A DNA stretch of 64,000 nt from Weeksellaceae bacterium (GCA_019459455.1 JAIBEX010000019.1:62001-126000), one strand, 5' to 3'; shown: positions 7,031 to 16,129, numbered from the stretch's first letter. Numbers and translations: made by a program. The notes: generated from the letters alone by a model not told the origin.

Positions 7031-10000
7031 TTAATCTCTGTTCTTAACAAGGATCCATCCATTCCGGAGGACCGCTTTCTGGGTTATCGGATCCACCCAG
7101 GTAATCTGATACCAATAAGTATCGGTACTTACCTTAAAGTTGGTGTAGTTCCCGCTCCAAACAGTCTTCGTAGGAGAAGCCCGGAACACTTCTTTACCAT
7201 AACGGTCATAAATGGCCGCACTGAAGCTCTTATACTTACTGACGCCGGTGAAGTCAATGTGGTCATTGATTCCGTCTCCGTTTGGTGTGATGGCATTCCC
7301 AATAAAGAATGTCAGGTATTCCACCGTTCCGTAACAGGTCTGGTCTTTATACCGTACGGAGATATAATAGGTCGTGTTCCGCAAAATGTTTCCGAAAATA
7401 TTTGAAGACTGCCAGGTGAGTCCGTTATCTATTGAAAATTCAAGACTCGGGCTTGGATCATCAACAATAATCGTTAGCTGATTGTTTTCGTACACAACTT
7501 CTTTCACAACCGGAATCGGAGTGTAAGATGCTGTTGCTGTGAAAATCTTTGAACACACCCCGTTATTGATGGTCACCGTATAGGTGCCCGGCGTATTTAC
7601 CGTTATGGTTTGAGTAGTGGCTCCTGTATTCCACAGATACGTATAATTTGCACCTGCACCGGCGTCAAGCACTCCACTGAGGCCCTCACAGTACTGTACA
7701 TCTTCAAGGGTAGAAGTTATTGCCGGAACTACCGTAATGGTAATATTTGCAGTACTACCCTGGCAACCATTGGCACCGACACCGGTTACGGTATAGGTAG
7801 TGGTGACAGTGGGCGAAACAACCTGGGTATTTCCGCTTCCTGTTAGGCCCGTCCAGGTATAGACCTGCGCTCCGGACGCCGTTAAGGTTACCGATTCACC
7901 CGCACAGATAGTCAAGTCATTTGCGGTGAGCCCAATTACCGGGGGAAGGTTATTTTCAACAACGGTAACCGTCTGCTGCTGGCTGCAGTTGTTCCCAAAG
8001 TTATTGGTTACAGTCAGCGTGTAATTTCCTCCTTCGTTCACGACCGGGGTCAGCGTATTCGCGCCGGAAACTATATTACCACCCGCACCCGCAGTCCAAA
8101 GTATGGTTGCCCCCGCCTGGAATGTTGATGCGGAAGCATTAAGGGTTACTGTGGGGTTGGTACAGGTAATCTGTGCAGGTTGTACAATACTGAGTGTTAT
8201 TGGAGCGTCCATTGTAACAGTGGCGCTCGCGCTGTACTGGCATCCTCCGGATGTTGTGACTGTAACAGTGTATATTCCGGCCGCATTTACAGTGGTAGAC
8301 TGCGAGGTGGAGCCGTTGGACCACAGGAAGGTATGTCCCGTTCCGGTCACATTAGCTGTTAAAGTAGTTGTAGACCCCTGGCAGAAAGAAAGAGTGCCCG
8401 AAATTGTTAAATTCGGATCATTGTTCTGGACAATGGTCACCGAAACCGGCGGGCTGCTGCAGGTACCGTTTGTAACGGTTAGGGTATAGGTGCCCGGTGT
8501 CGTTACAATAATCGTCTGCGAAGTTGCTCCGGTAGACCACACATTTCCTGTGGCATAGTTGGACGTAAGGGTGACAGGTGTGGTTCCGCAAATCGCCGGG
8601 GCGGACTGCGTAATCGCAGGAGACGGTGTTACGGTGACCGTAAGTTGCAGCTCTACAACTACAAAACAGTTTCCGTTGCTTACCCGGACATAGATTACTG
8701 CCGTACCTGAATTGTAGGCATTTGGCGTGGTGATATTATTCGTATTTCCTGCATTGGCGTCGGCCAGATTAGTATAATACGTGAAGGTTATACCCGGACT
8801 CGTACTTATATTAGGTTGGGCGCTTGTTAAATCAAACGTGAAAGATGCAGTGGGTGAACAGGTACTTAAGGCCGCGTTCTGCGCTGTAGGTACCGGATTC
8901 TGTGTTACAGCAACCGACTGCGTAAACTGGCAGTTCCCCGGTGTGGTTACGGTCACGGTATAGGTTCCCGCGCTTGAAACTGTGGTACTCGCAGTAGTTG
9001 CACCGTTGGACCATAGATAGGTATTTCCGGTTCCGGTAGCAGTGGCCGTTAAAGTGGTGGAACCTCCCGCGCAAAAGAAATTATTCCCGGTAATCTGCAC
9101 ATTTGGATCTGCATTAGCGGTAATTGTAATCGTCGCCGGTGCACCCGTACAGGTTCCGGACGTATTTGTAAGCGTGTAGGTTCCCGCAGTAGAAACAGTG
9201 ATCGTTTGGGTGGTCGCACCTGTAGACCAGGTATTTCCTGTGGCAAAATTGGAGGTCAGGGTTACACTTCCCGTTCCGCATATGACGGTAGAGGAAGCAG
9301 TGATTGTTGGAGTCACGGTCTGGCTTACCGTCAGTTGCAGCGGTACCACTACCGAACAGGTTCCGCTTACCACCCGGACGTAAATCGTGGCGGTACCGGA
9401 AACATAAGCGGTAGGATTGGCAATGATGTTGGCGTTTCCAGCATTCGCATCCGCCTGATTCACGTAATAGCTGAAAATAACGCCTGGTGTTGAACTGATA
9501 CTTGCTTGTGCAGATGTCAGGTCAAAGGTGCCTGTGGATGCCGAAGAACAGATACTTAAAGCAGACGCCTGCGCCACAGGAGGCGTGTCGGCCTGAACGG
9601 TTGCAGACTGTGTGAACTGGCAATTCTGTGAAGTGGTTACCGTAACGGTGTAGGTTCCGGCGGTGGTGACTGTAGTACTCGCGGTGGTGGCTCCGTTGGA
9701 CCATAAAAAAGTAGTCCCTGTTCCCGCAGCCGTTGCTGTAAGGGTGGTGGAACCTCCCTGACAAAATACAAGATTTCCGGATATCTGCACATTCGGGTTT
9801 GTAGCAGCGGAAATAATTACAGAACCGGCCAGACTAGGACAGTTTCCTGAGGTATGGGTTACCGTATAGGTTCCGGGAGTCGTCACCGTGATCGCCTGTG
9901 TTGTAGCTCCTGTGGACCAGGTATTTCCTGTGGCATAATTTGAGGTTAATGTGACACCCGTCGTTCCACAGATGAAGTTTGAGGACGCGGTGATCACCGG

Positions 10001-11416
10001 AGTGGCAGGAGTGGGATTCACGGTAAGCGTCAATGCGGCGATGTCGCTGCACTGTCCGGCAGTAACCCTTACATACACCACACCACTTCCTGACACATAT
10101 GCTCCCGGTGTGGCAATCGTATTGGTGTTTCCCGCGGTTGCATCGGCCAGTGATGCGTAGTAGCTGAAAGTCGTACCCGGAGTGGTACTGATGGTCGGCT
10201 GTGCGGTGGTGAGGTTAAAAGTGGCAGTTGCCGCGGCAGAACACTGGCTTAGACTGGCATCCAACGCCTGCGGTAGCGGAAGCAGGTTGATCGTTATCTG
10301 AGCGGAACCCGGACAGGTCGTTCCCGGCACCGTGACCTGCACCGAATAAATACCCGCCTGAGTCGCGGTGTATGAACTCGCCGTTGCACCTGTAATAGGA
10401 CCGCTATTGAAAAACCATTGGTAGGTCGCACCAGGAATAGGAACTGCGGCGTTCAGAACCTGGGAAGAACCGCTGCAAATATTGATGCTGGAAGGTAAAG
10501 GATTGCCCGATGGGTCGGTAAGCTGCACCCCGATATTAAAAGAACCGGCCTGGAAAAACACGCCTGTATCAAATTCAGTATCGTTATAATCTGCGATTAC
10601 CATCTTAAAACGGTACGTTTCACCCGGAACTACGGGTGCGGTAGCAGTAAGCGGAATGGTTCGCCCCTCAAAATTGGTTTCTATATTGGCGGTATTATTT
10701 CCGGCATAATACTGTTGATTGATTGCCGGGCAGGTTGCAGAAATATAGGGGTGGATATTCGTAACACTCACCGGTCCACCACCTGCGGGCAGCACGGCCA
10801 TATTGGTATAGGTAGGATCGGTAACTTTCTTAAGCAGCAAAGCAAAACCGTCGGTATAATTACAGGCAAAGCCACCTGAATATTCTTCTGAAGCGAAAAT
10901 ATAGTTGAAAGTTACCTCATTTGTAACAGGTACAAAATCAAACTGGATATAAGTGGCATCCCTAAGATTAGTATTGGAAACTCCAATAGCTGCAGCCAAA
11001 TCGGCATCTCCCCCCGTATTCAAAATACCGTTTAGATTACCCGAAATAAAATTATTTCCTGCCTGGCTCGCCTGTCCGGTCATTAGAACCACTCCTTCAG
11101 TAAAAGGAAAAGCAGTGGTCCCTTTATTAAAATAGCCCCATGACCTTGAAGGACTCGTAGCAGAAAGGTTAGGCGATACAATGACGTTTGTAACATTTGC
11201 GGTACAGTTTGCCCCGCCACTGATCAGCACATTCTGTATAAGTTGCTGTACAGTAAAACTGCTTTGTGTATATCCCGGCGTATTAACATCAATGAAAGCA
11301 CCGGCCATCATACTTTTCGCACTCGGTGTTCCCGGCGCACTTTCAGGTCTTGCATTTTGACCAAATACTGACGTAATGGAAAACACAATATATATGAGAA
11401 TAAAATATTTCTTCAT
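7031..11416 (-). CDS. Choice-of-anchor L protein with T9SS type B sorting domain
   Basis: This 1461-residue secreted protein has a signal peptide (residues 1-19). A choice-of-anchor L domain (about 45-300) contains the SPSRSWGYFNKGTTAFPF and EGVVLMTG segments. Ig/PKD-like repeats follow, and a C-terminal gliding-motility-type (T9SS type B) domain covers the last 90 residues, with FIGNAITPNGDGINDH and the closing NGWILVKNRD. Three tandem modules of about 230 residues (about 382-1070) each contain an FDLTSAQ segment, a TSNYATGNTWSTGATTQ segment and an FLWSNGATTAST segment. Composition is rich in Thr, Ser and Asn. It is most likely a surface adhesin or matrix protein; the ligand is unknown. It is transcribed alone, with its own promoter and terminator. 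Confidence 0.9.
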   Translation of the reverse strand: MKKYFILIYIVFSITSVFGQNARPESAPGTPSAKSMMAGAFIDVNTPGYTQSSFTVQQLIQNVLISGGANCTANVTNVIVSPNLSATSPSRSWGYFNKGTTAFPFTEGVVLMTGQASQAGNNFISGNLNGILNTGGDADLAAAIGVSNTNLRDATYIQFDFVPVTNEVTFNYIFASEEYSGGFACNYTDGFALLLKKVTDPTYTNMAVLPAGGGPVSVTNIHPYISATCPAINQQYYAGNNTANIETNFEGRTIPLTATAPVVPGETYRFKMVIADYNDTEFDTGVFFQAGSFNIGVQLTDPSGNPLPSSINICSGSSQVLNAAVPIPGATYQWFFNSGPITGATASSYTATQAGIYSVQVTVPGTTCPGSAQITINLLPLPQALDASLSQCSAAATATFNLTTAQPTISTTPGTTFSYYASLADATAGNTNTIATPGAYVSGSGVVYVRVTAGQCSDIAALTLTVNPTPATPVITASSNFICGTTGVTLTSNYATGNTWSTGATTQAITVTTPGTYTVTHTSGNCPSLAGSVIISAATNPNVQISGNLVFCQGGSTTLTATAAGTGTTFLWSNGATTASTTVTTAGTYTVTVTTSQNCQFTQSATVQADTPPVAQASALSICSSASTGTFDLTSAQASISSTPGVIFSYYVNQADANAGNANIIANPTAYVSGTATIYVRVVSGTCSVVVPLQLTVSQTVTPTITASSTVICGTGSVTLTSNFATGNTWSTGATTQTITVSTAGTYTLTNTSGTCTGAPATITITANADPNVQITGNNFFCAGGSTTLTATATGTGNTYLWSNGATTASTTVSSAGTYTVTVTTPGNCQFTQSVAVTQNPVPTAQNAALSTCSPTASFTFDLTSAQPNISTSPGITFTYYTNLADANAGNTNNITTPNAYNSGTAVIYVRVSNGNCFVVVELQLTVTVTPSPAITQSAPAICGTTPVTLTSNYATGNVWSTGATSQTIIVTTPGTYTLTVTNGTCSSPPVSVTIVQNNDPNLTISGTLSFCQGSTTTLTANVTGTGHTFLWSNGSTSQSTTVNAAGIYTVTVTTSGGCQYSASATVTMDAPITLSIVQPAQITCTNPTVTLNASASTFQAGATILWTAGAGGNIVSGANTLTPVVNEGGNYTLTVTNNFGNNCSQQQTVTVVENNLPPVIGLTANDLTICAGESVTLTASGAQVYTWTGLTGSGNTQVVSPTVTTTYTVTGVGANGCQGSTANITITVVPAITSTLEDVQYCEGLSGVLDAGAGANYTYLWNTGATTQTITVNTPGTYTVTINNGVCSKIFTATASYTPIPVVKEVVYENNQLTIIVDDPSPSLEFSIDNGLTWQSSNIFGNILRNTTYYISVRYKDQTCYGTVEYLTFFIGNAITPNGDGINDHIDFTGVSKYKSFSAAIYDRYGKEVFRASPTKTVWSGNYTNFKVSTDTYWYQITWVDPITQKAVLRNGWILVKNRD
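8205..10270 (-). repeat. Three tandem ~690-bp coding modules
   Basis: Within the T9SS type B gene, three consecutive modules begin near 10270, 9573 and 8886 and end near 8205. Each repeats the same order of segments (LSxCS, FDLTSAQ, YVRV, ICGT, TSNYATGN, WSTGAT, GTYT, FCxGGSTTLTA, LWSNG). The DNA repeats clearly but imperfectly, so the modules are old enough to have diverged while keeping frame. Confidence 0.8.
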
Positions 11417-11511
11417 GTCTTTTTAATTTTCTGAATGCCATTTGGGACATCCGGCAGAAACAATTGATGATACAATGTGATATCATTCAGCCATTTACAC
11501 ATATAAGGCTG

Positions 11512-11539
11512 CAAATTTACCGTTGAGCAGTAAGAACAA
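11512..11539 (-). promoter_or_regulatory. Promoter of the T9SS type B gene
   Basis: The minus strand carries TTG (11539-11537), a 17-nt spacer and TAAATTTG (11519-11512), matching both Bacteroidota elements. The leader would be about 90 nt. Confidence 0.6.
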
Positions 11540-11597
11540 TATCGCGAGGTTAAAAGTAGTAATAAATTTTTAATTCATCTTTTAACAATTATTAAAA

Positions 11598-11629
11598 TTT
11601 GGTCAGTTGAAAAAATAATTTTACTTTTG
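11598..11629 (+). promoter_or_regulatory. rpsU promoter
   Basis: TTTG (11598-11601), a 20-nt spacer and TACTTTTG (11622-11629) match the Bacteroidota consensus. It lies 23 nt ahead of the bS21 start codon. Confidence 0.7.
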
Positions 11630-11652
11630 CAATCCAAAATGAGATGTAATAT

Positions 11653-11850
11653 ATGTTAATAATTCCAGTAAAAGACGGAGAGTCTATCGACAGAGCACTT
11701 AAGAAATACAAAAGAAAATTTGACAAGACCGGTGTGGTGCGAGCTTTAAGAAGCAGACAGCAGTTCATTAAGCCGTCTATCACTTTGAGACAGTCTAAAC
11801 TTAAGGCTGCCTACAAGCAAAGAGAAGCCAGCAAAGACGAGCAGGCTTAA
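11653..11850 (+). CDS. rpsU: 30S ribosomal protein bS21
   Basis: The 65-residue basic protein begins MLIIPVKDGESIDRALKKYKR and contains FDKTGVVRALRSRQ, the family signature. bS21 binds the 30S platform near the anti-Shine-Dalgarno end of 16S rRNA and affects initiation; in Bacteroidota it takes part in sequestering that end, which fits the general lack of strong Shine-Dalgarno sites in this window. A terminator separates it from the recombinase gene. Confidence 0.96.
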   Translation: MLIIPVKDGESIDRALKKYKRKFDKTGVVRALRSRQQFIKPSITLRQSKLKAAYKQREASKDEQA

Positions 11851-11872
11851 AAATTTTTCTTTCAGAATACTA

Positions 11873-11912
11873 AAATCACTTTCCAAAGAGTTATATTTGG
11901 AGAGTGATTTTT
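11873..11912 (+). terminator. Terminator after rpsU
   Basis: A 15-bp stem (11873-11887 with 11896-11910, one G-U pair) with an 8-nt loop ends in TTTTT. It covers the first possible start of the next gene at 11911, which favours the ATG at 11929. Confidence 0.8.
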
Positions 11913-11928
11913 GCTTTATATACGTTTG

Positions 11929-12810
11929 ATGCTCAAAAAATTCCTGGAACATATTGAACTCGAAAAGCGGTATTCCCCGCACACCATAACGAGCTACAGG
12001 AAAGATCTGGAGGACTTCCACCTGTTCTATACATTGACCGAAGGTTCAGAAAAACTTTGGAATGCAGATAAAAAAGTCATCAGAAATTTCATTGTCTACC
12101 TAAGTGAAAGGAAGATTGCAAAAAGAAGCATCAACCGAAAACTCTCCTCACTTCGCTCCTACTTTCTCTTTCTCCTGAAGATTGGTGAAATATCCGTCTC
12201 TCCCATGGAAAGCATTAAGTCCCTGAAATTTTATGCAGAGAAGCAGATCCCCTTTTCTCAGGACGAAATGAACGATTTCCAGAAATTAACACCTATAAAA
12301 GAATCAGATTTCCTCTCTCAACTTATCATCGAAACGCTTTACCAAACAGGAATGCGTAAGGCAGAGCTTTGCGGGCTCCGTTATGATCACGTGGACCTTA
12401 GCGGACAGGAAATGAAAATCATCGGCAAAGGAAATAAGGAACGGGTAATACCCATTTCGGATGATCTGGCCGGAAGACTGCAGTCTTACCAGGAAAACAG
12501 GAAACCCCTGAAAGGGAGCGAAATATGGTTTTTCATAAATTCAAAGGGCAAAAAACTGGGAGAAAAGTTTGTATATTCTACAGTTAATAATTATCTTGGT
12601 ATGGTAAGTGCTAAAAAGAAAAAGGGCCCTCATATCCTACGACACAGTTTTGCGACGCACGTGTTGGATAATGGCGCCGAAATATCCAAGGTGAAAAAGC
12701 TGCTGGGTCATTCGTCCCTTGCCTCCACACAGGTATATACGACTGCGAACATTGAGCAGCTTAAAAAAGTATTTAACAATGCTCATCCAAGAGCAAAAGA
12801 TAAAGAGTGA
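11929..12810 (+). CDS. xerC: Tyrosine recombinase, XerC/XerD type
   Basis: XerC/D recombinases resolve chromosome dimers at dif. The product (293 residues from 11929) has an N-terminal SAM-like core-binding domain (1-85) and a catalytic domain with the full set of residues: Arg143 (TGMRKAELCGL), Lys167 (IIGKGNKERV), His235 and Arg238 (HILRHSFATH), His261 (LLGHSSLAST) and Tyr270. I chose ATG 11929 because the ATG-like start at 11911 lies in the rpsU terminator and the protein then begins LKKFLEHIELEKRYS as in its relatives. Whether it is XerC or XerD cannot be decided from sequence alone. Confidence 0.88.
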   Translation: MLKKFLEHIELEKRYSPHTITSYRKDLEDFHLFYTLTEGSEKLWNADKKVIRNFIVYLSERKIAKRSINRKLSSLRSYFLFLLKIGEISVSPMESIKSLKFYAEKQIPFSQDEMNDFQKLTPIKESDFLSQLIIETLYQTGMRKAELCGLRYDHVDLSGQEMKIIGKGNKERVIPISDDLAGRLQSYQENRKPLKGSEIWFFINSKGKKLGEKFVYSTVNNYLGMVSAKKKKGPHILRHSFATHVLDNGAEISKVKKLLGHSSLASTQVYTTANIEQLKKVFNNAHPRAKDKE

Positions 12811-12851
12811 ACGGGAACGTTTGAAGAATGTATAACTAAAAATAATCTATT

Positions 12852-13142
12852 ATGAAAATTTCAGTACAGTCTATGGGACTGACACCACACGCACCGCTTG
12901 AAGATCATATTGAGAACAAACTGAATAAACTTGATAATTATTATGATAAAATTGTAGATGTTAAAGTATTCCTGAAAGTAGAAAATAAATCAGATAAAGA
13001 AAATAAGACTGTAGAGCTGGTTTTGGCCGTTCCAGGTGAAGATATCGTGGTAAAAAAGACCACCTCCAGTTTTGAGCAGAGCCTTGACCTTTGCACCGAA
13101 GTTGCTAAAAAGCTGTTAATCAAGAAAAAAGAATTAGCATAA
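12852..13142 (+). CDS. hpf: Ribosome hibernation promoting factor (short HPF/RaiA family)
   Basis: The 96-residue product begins MKISVQSMGLTPHAPLEDHIENKLNKLDNYYDKI and has the beta-alpha-beta-beta-beta-alpha pattern of the HPF/RaiA fold. Such proteins bind the 30S decoding channel and silence ribosomes during starvation. It lacks the C-terminal dimerisation domain of long HPF. It lies 41 nt after xerC and ahead of the tRNA cluster, so it sits inside the translation block. Confidence 0.88.
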   Translation: MKISVQSMGLTPHAPLEDHIENKLNKLDNYYDKIVDVKVFLKVENKSDKENKTVELVLAVPGEDIVVKKTTSSFEQSLDLCTEVAKKLLIKKKELA

Positions 13143-13171
13143 TAATTTAAATAATATTTTTAAGGAAATAA

Positions 13172-13204
13172 TTTGTAGATTTTAAAAAAACAATCATATA
13201 TTTG
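13172..13204 (+). promoter_or_regulatory. Promoter of the tRNA-Thr/Tyr operon
   Basis: TTTG (13172-13175), 21-nt spacer, TATATTTG (13197-13204): a full match to both elements, 42 nt upstream of the first tRNA. Confidence 0.75.
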
Positions 13205-13245
13205 CACTCGCAAAAAGAGATAAGAAGTTCTTTTGAAATCTATTT

Positions 13246-13319
13246 GCCTCCTTAGCTCAGCTGGCCAGAGCACGTGATTTGTAATCTCGGGGTCGTGGGT
13301 TCGAATCCCTCAGGAGGCT
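13246..13319 (+). tRNA. tRNA-Thr (TGT)
   Basis: Acceptor GCCTCCT/AGGAGGC, T-arm GTGGGTTCGAATCCC, and anticodon loop TTTGTAA with anticodon TGT. The anticodon stem has one T-T mismatch. CCA is not encoded. Confidence 0.95.
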
Positions 13320-13334
13320 CATTTTTGTAAAATT

Positions 13335-13415
13335 GGGGAGATTCCAGAGCGGCCAAATGGGACTGACTGTAACTCAGTTGTTTCGACTTCGCAGGTTCGA
13401 ATCCTGCTCTCCCCA
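13335..13415 (+). tRNA. tRNA-Tyr (GTA)
   Basis: Acceptor GGGGAGA/TCTCCCC, a long variable arm as expected for a class II tRNA, T-arm GCAGGTTCGAATCCTGC and anticodon loop CTGTAAC with anticodon GTA. It is 81 nt long and CCA is not encoded. Confidence 0.95.
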
Positions 13416-13433
13416 CATTTTATTAAAAACAGC

Positions 13434-13463
13434 TTGCATTTTTGAAAATTAGTTTTAAATTTG
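13434..13463 (+). promoter_or_regulatory. Internal promoter before tRNA-Gly
   Basis: TTG (13434-13436), 19-nt spacer, TAAATTTG (13456-13463). It would allow tRNA-Gly to be transcribed separately from the tRNA-Thr/Tyr pair. Confidence 0.6.
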
Positions 13464-13496
13464 CAGACCGTTTACCAACAATTTGTAAACACAAAT

Positions 13497-13569
13497 GCGG
13501 AAGTAGCTCAGTTGGTAGAGCGTCAGCCTTCCAAGCTGAATGTCGCGAGTTCGACCCTCGTCTTCCGCT
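13497..13569 (+). tRNA. tRNA-Gly (TCC)
   Basis: Acceptor GCGGAAG/CTTCCGC, anticodon loop CTTCCAA with anticodon TCC, T-arm GCGAGTTCGACCCTCG. CCA is not encoded. Confidence 0.95.
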
Positions 13570-13574
13570 CTAAG

Positions 13575-13608
13575 AATCACAACCAACAACGGCTTGTGAT
13601 TTTTTTTT
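13575..13608 (+). terminator. Terminator after tRNA-Gly
   Basis: Stem AATCACAA/TTGTGATT (13575-13582 with 13594-13601) followed by eight T. It lies between two tRNAs of the cluster, so read-through or partial termination may set the ratio of the two. Confidence 0.78.
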
Positions 13609-13616
13609 AAGTTTTC

Positions 13617-13688
13617 GCCGACGTAGCTCAGGGGTAGAGCGTTTCCTTGGTAAGGAAGAGGTCGTGAGTTCAAATCTCATCGTTGGCT
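13617..13688 (+). tRNA. tRNA-Thr (GGT)
   Basis: Acceptor GCCGACG/CGTTGGC (one G-T pair), anticodon loop CTTGGTAA region with anticodon GGT, T-arm GTGAGTTCAAATCTCAT. CCA is not encoded. Confidence 0.94.
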
Positions 13689-13695
13689 CTTTATT

Positions 13696-13725
13696 AATCT
13701 CCTATCTGTTAGGAGATTTTTTTTT
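13696..13725 (+). terminator. Terminator after tRNA-Thr(GGT)
   Basis: Perfect 9-bp stem AATCTCCTA/TAGGAGATT (13696-13704 with 13710-13718) followed by a T-run. It ends the tRNA cluster before the tuf promoter region; 13727-13942 contains no gene. Confidence 0.85.
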
Positions 13726-13942
13726 GCACATCCTGCAAAAGATCTTCTTGATATTGCCTACCCTCCTGCATAAGCCGTTAAATAAAATCAAACGGCAAAG
13801 TATATAAGTGGTGTTACATTTTTTAATCAGCTAATTTTCAGAAACGAATAATTTTATTTAAATTTGCAGTCCTGTATTTTAATGTCCGCACGTGGCAAAT
13901 GCCTGAATTTGAATGTTGAAACTTTTTTTTACTGCAAAAAGG

Positions 13943-13971
13943 TTTTGATTTTCAAAAAATCACTATATTTG
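13943..13971 (+). promoter_or_regulatory. tuf promoter
   Basis: TTTTG (13943-13947), 16-nt spacer, TATATTTG (13964-13971), 43 nt ahead of the tuf start. A second -7-like TAAATTTG at 13859-13866 could be an additional promoter. Confidence 0.6.
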
Positions 13972-14013
13972 CGCACTGAAATTTTAAAAAGTTAATAAAT
14001 AAATATTTAAATC

Positions 14014-15201
14014 ATGGCAAAGGAAACGTTTAATCGTAACAAACCGCACTTAAACATTGGTACCATCGGTCACGTTGACCATGGTAAGACTACTTTAACT
14101 GCAGCAATTTCTAAAGTATTATCAGACAAAGGACTCGGAACTGCAAGAGATTTCTCTTCAATTGACTCCGCTCCTGAAGAAAAAGAAAGAGGGATCACCA
14201 TTAACACCGCTCACATTGAGTACGAAACTGAAAGCAGACACTACGCTCACGTAGACTGTCCGGGTCACGCCGACTATGTTAAGAACATGGTAACTGGTGC
14301 TGCCCAAATGGACGGAGCTATCCTTGTATGCGCTGCAACAGACGGACCAATGCCACAAACAAGAGAACACATCCTGCTTTGCCGTCAGGTAAATGTACCT
14401 AGAGTTGTTGTTTTCATGAACAAAGTGGATATGGTAGATGATGCTGAACTTCTTGAACTTGTTGAACTTGAACTAAGAGACCTTCTTTCTTCTTATGATT
14501 ATGACGGAGACAACTCTCCTGTAATCCAGGGTTCTGCTCTTGGTGCACTGAACGGTGAGCCAAAATGGGTTGCAACAGTAGAAGAACTTATGGAAGCTGT
14601 AGATACATGGATTCTACTTCCTATCAGAGATCAGGATAAGCCATTCCTTATGCCTATTGAAGATGTATTCTCTATTACAGGTAGAGGTACTGTAGCAACA
14701 GGTAGAATTGAAGCTGGGATCATTAACACTGGTGATGGTGTAGATATCGTGGGTATGGGTGATGAGAAATTGACCTCAACCGTAACAGGGGTGGAAATGT
14801 TCAGAAAAATCCTTGACAGAGGAGAAGCTGGAGATAACGTAGGTATCCTGCTTAGAGGTATCGAGAAAACCGACATCAGAAGAGGTATGGTAATCGCGAA
14901 AGCCGGATCTGTGAAACCACACAAAAAATTCAAGGCTGAGGTTTATATCCTTTCAAAAGAAGAAGGTGGACGTCACACTCCATTCCACAACAAATACCGT
15001 CCGCAGTTCTACGTAAGAACCACTGACGTTACAGGTGAAATCTTCTTGCCGGAAGGTGTAGAAATGGTAATGCCTGGTGATAACATCACCATCACTGTAG
15101 AATTGTTGCAGCCAATCGCTCTGAACATCGGTCTTAGATTCGCGATCAGAGAAGGAGGTAGAACAGTTGGTGCTGGTCAGGTAACTGAAATCTTAGATTA
15201 A
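14014..15201 (+). CDS. tuf: Elongation factor Tu
   Basis: EF-Tu delivers aminoacyl-tRNA to the ribosome using GTP. The 395-residue protein has the G1 P-loop GHVDHGKTT (19-27), the [13 protein letters not shown] effector region, [12 protein letters not shown] (G3) and NKVDMVDD (G4), then beta-barrel domains 2 and 3 with [12 protein letters not shown] and the C-terminal [16 protein letters not shown]. The codon usage is strongly biased as in highly expressed genes. It lies between the tRNA-Thr/Tyr/Gly/Thr cluster and tRNA-Trp. Confidence 0.98.
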   Translation: MAKETFNRNKPHLNIGTIGHVDHGKTTLTAAISKVLSDKGLGTARDFSSIDSAPEEKERGITINTAHIEYETESRHYAHVDCPGHADYVKNMVTGAAQMDGAILVCAATDGPMPQTREHILLCRQVNVPRVVVFMNKVDMVDDAELLELVELELRDLLSSYDYDGDNSPVIQGSALGALNGEPKWVATVEELMEAVDTWILLPIRDQDKPFLMPIEDVFSITGRGTVATGRIEAGIINTGDGVDIVGMGDEKLTSTVTGVEMFRKILDRGEAGDNVGILLRGIEKTDIRRGMVIAKAGSVKPHKKFKAEVYILSKEEGGRHTPFHNKYRPQFYVRTTDVTGEIFLPEGVEMVMPGDNITITVELLQPIALNIGLRFAIREGGRTVGAGQVTEILD

Positions 15202-15219
15202 TACCATCTAAATAATTAC

Positions 15220-15249
15220 AGTTCCGTAGGGAAACTTGCGGAACTTTTT
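15220..15249 (+). terminator. Attenuator/terminator between tuf and tRNA-Trp
   Basis: A 9-bp stem (15220-15228 with 15237-15245, one G-U pair) and an 8-nt loop followed by TTTTT. It lies 5 nt before tRNA-Trp, so partial read-through would be needed to reach tRNA-Trp, secE and nusG unless another promoter exists. Confidence 0.6.
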
Positions 15250-15254
15250 AATCT

Positions 15255-15325
15255 ACGGGCATCGTCCAATGGTAGGATACCGGTCTCCAAAACCGTTGAT
15301 CAGGGTTCGAATCCTTGTGCCCGTG
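15255..15325 (+). tRNA. tRNA-Trp (CCA)
   Basis: Acceptor ACGGGCA/TGCCCGT, anticodon loop CTCCAAA with anticodon CCA, T-arm CAGGGTTCGAATCCTTG. The CCA tail is not encoded. secE starts 13 nt downstream. Confidence 0.95.
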
Positions 15326-15338
15326 CAAAATTTTAGAA

Positions 15339-15542
15339 ATGAGCGTAGCAAATTTTATAAAAGGTTCTTATCACGAATTTAAAGATAAAGTGGAATGGCC
15401 TAAATGGTCTGAACTTCAGTCTTCAACAATAGTTATTACTGTTGCTACTGTAATTCTTGCGCTGTTTGTATTCGGAGTGGATGAGCTTTTTTCCAAAGCC
15501 ATCAAAAATATTATTGACTTGCTTTCAAGTCTTTTCATTTAA
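15339..15542 (+). CDS. secE: Preprotein translocase subunit SecE
   Basis: SecE is an essential clamp of the SecYEG channel. The 67-residue product has the conserved amphipathic stretch SYHEFKDKVEWPKWSELQSS followed by one membrane segment (about 30-51), the single-TM form common outside gamma-proteobacteria. A longer in-frame start at 15315 lies inside tRNA-Trp and is rejected; ATG 15339 gives MSVANFIKGSYHEF. nusG follows after 19 nt. Confidence 0.93.
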   Translation: MSVANFIKGSYHEFKDKVEWPKWSELQSSTIVITVATVILALFVFGVDELFSKAIKNIIDLLSSLFI

Positions 15543-15561
15543 AAAATAATTTCCCCCGGAA

Positions 15562-16104
15562 ATGAGTGATTTGAAATGGTACGTGCTGAAATCAATCAGC
15601 GGTCAGGAAAATAAGGTAAAAACCTACATTGAGAACGAGATGAAACATTTTGGCTTTGAGGAGCACGTTACTCAGGTAGTTATTCCTATGGAAAAAGTTA
15701 TCGTGATGAGAAACGGTAAAAAAGTACCGAAGGAAAGGCCATACTATCCAGGCTATCTGATGGTTGAAGCCAATCTGATCGGTGAAATCCCGCACATCAT
15801 TAAGAACATCCCCGGAGTAATCTCATTTTTAAGTCTGACGAAAGGCGGAGATCCTGTACCGATGCGTAAATCGGAAGTGAACAGAATGCTGGGCAGGATG
15901 GACGAACTTTCAGAATTCGCGACCGAACTGGAAATTCCGTTTGTTGTGGGTGAGAATGTAAAAGTTATCGAAGGACCCTTCAACGGGTTTAACGGTACTG
16001 TGGAGAAAATTCTTGAAGATAAAAAGAAACTGGAGGTTTCCGTTCTTATTTTCGGAAGAAAAACGCCTATGGAACTTAGTTTTCTTCAGGTAGAGAAGGT
16101 TTAG
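15562..16104 (+). CDS. nusG: Transcription termination/antitermination factor NusG
   Basis: NusG binds RNA polymerase and links it to Rho or the ribosome. The 180-residue product has the NGN domain (1-110; KWYVLKSISGQENKVKTYIE, RPYYPGYLMVE, NIPGVISFL) and a C-terminal KOW domain (about 125-178; VVGENVKVIEGPFNGFNGTV). It follows secE directly, as in most bacteria. A terminator stands between nusG and rplK. Confidence 0.96.
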   Translation: MSDLKWYVLKSISGQENKVKTYIENEMKHFGFEEHVTQVVIPMEKVIVMRNGKKVPKERPYYPGYLMVEANLIGEIPHIIKNIPGVISFLSLTKGGDPVPMRKSEVNRMLGRMDELSEFATELEIPFVVGENVKVIEGPFNGFNGTVEKILEDKKKLEVSVLIFGRKTPMELSFLQVEKV

Positions 16105-16129
16105 TACAGGGTTACAATAAGATATTATA

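Noticed and set aside
15315-15338. Longer start for secE at 15315
   Set aside because: It lies inside tRNA-Trp; ATG 15339 gives the conserved N-terminus.
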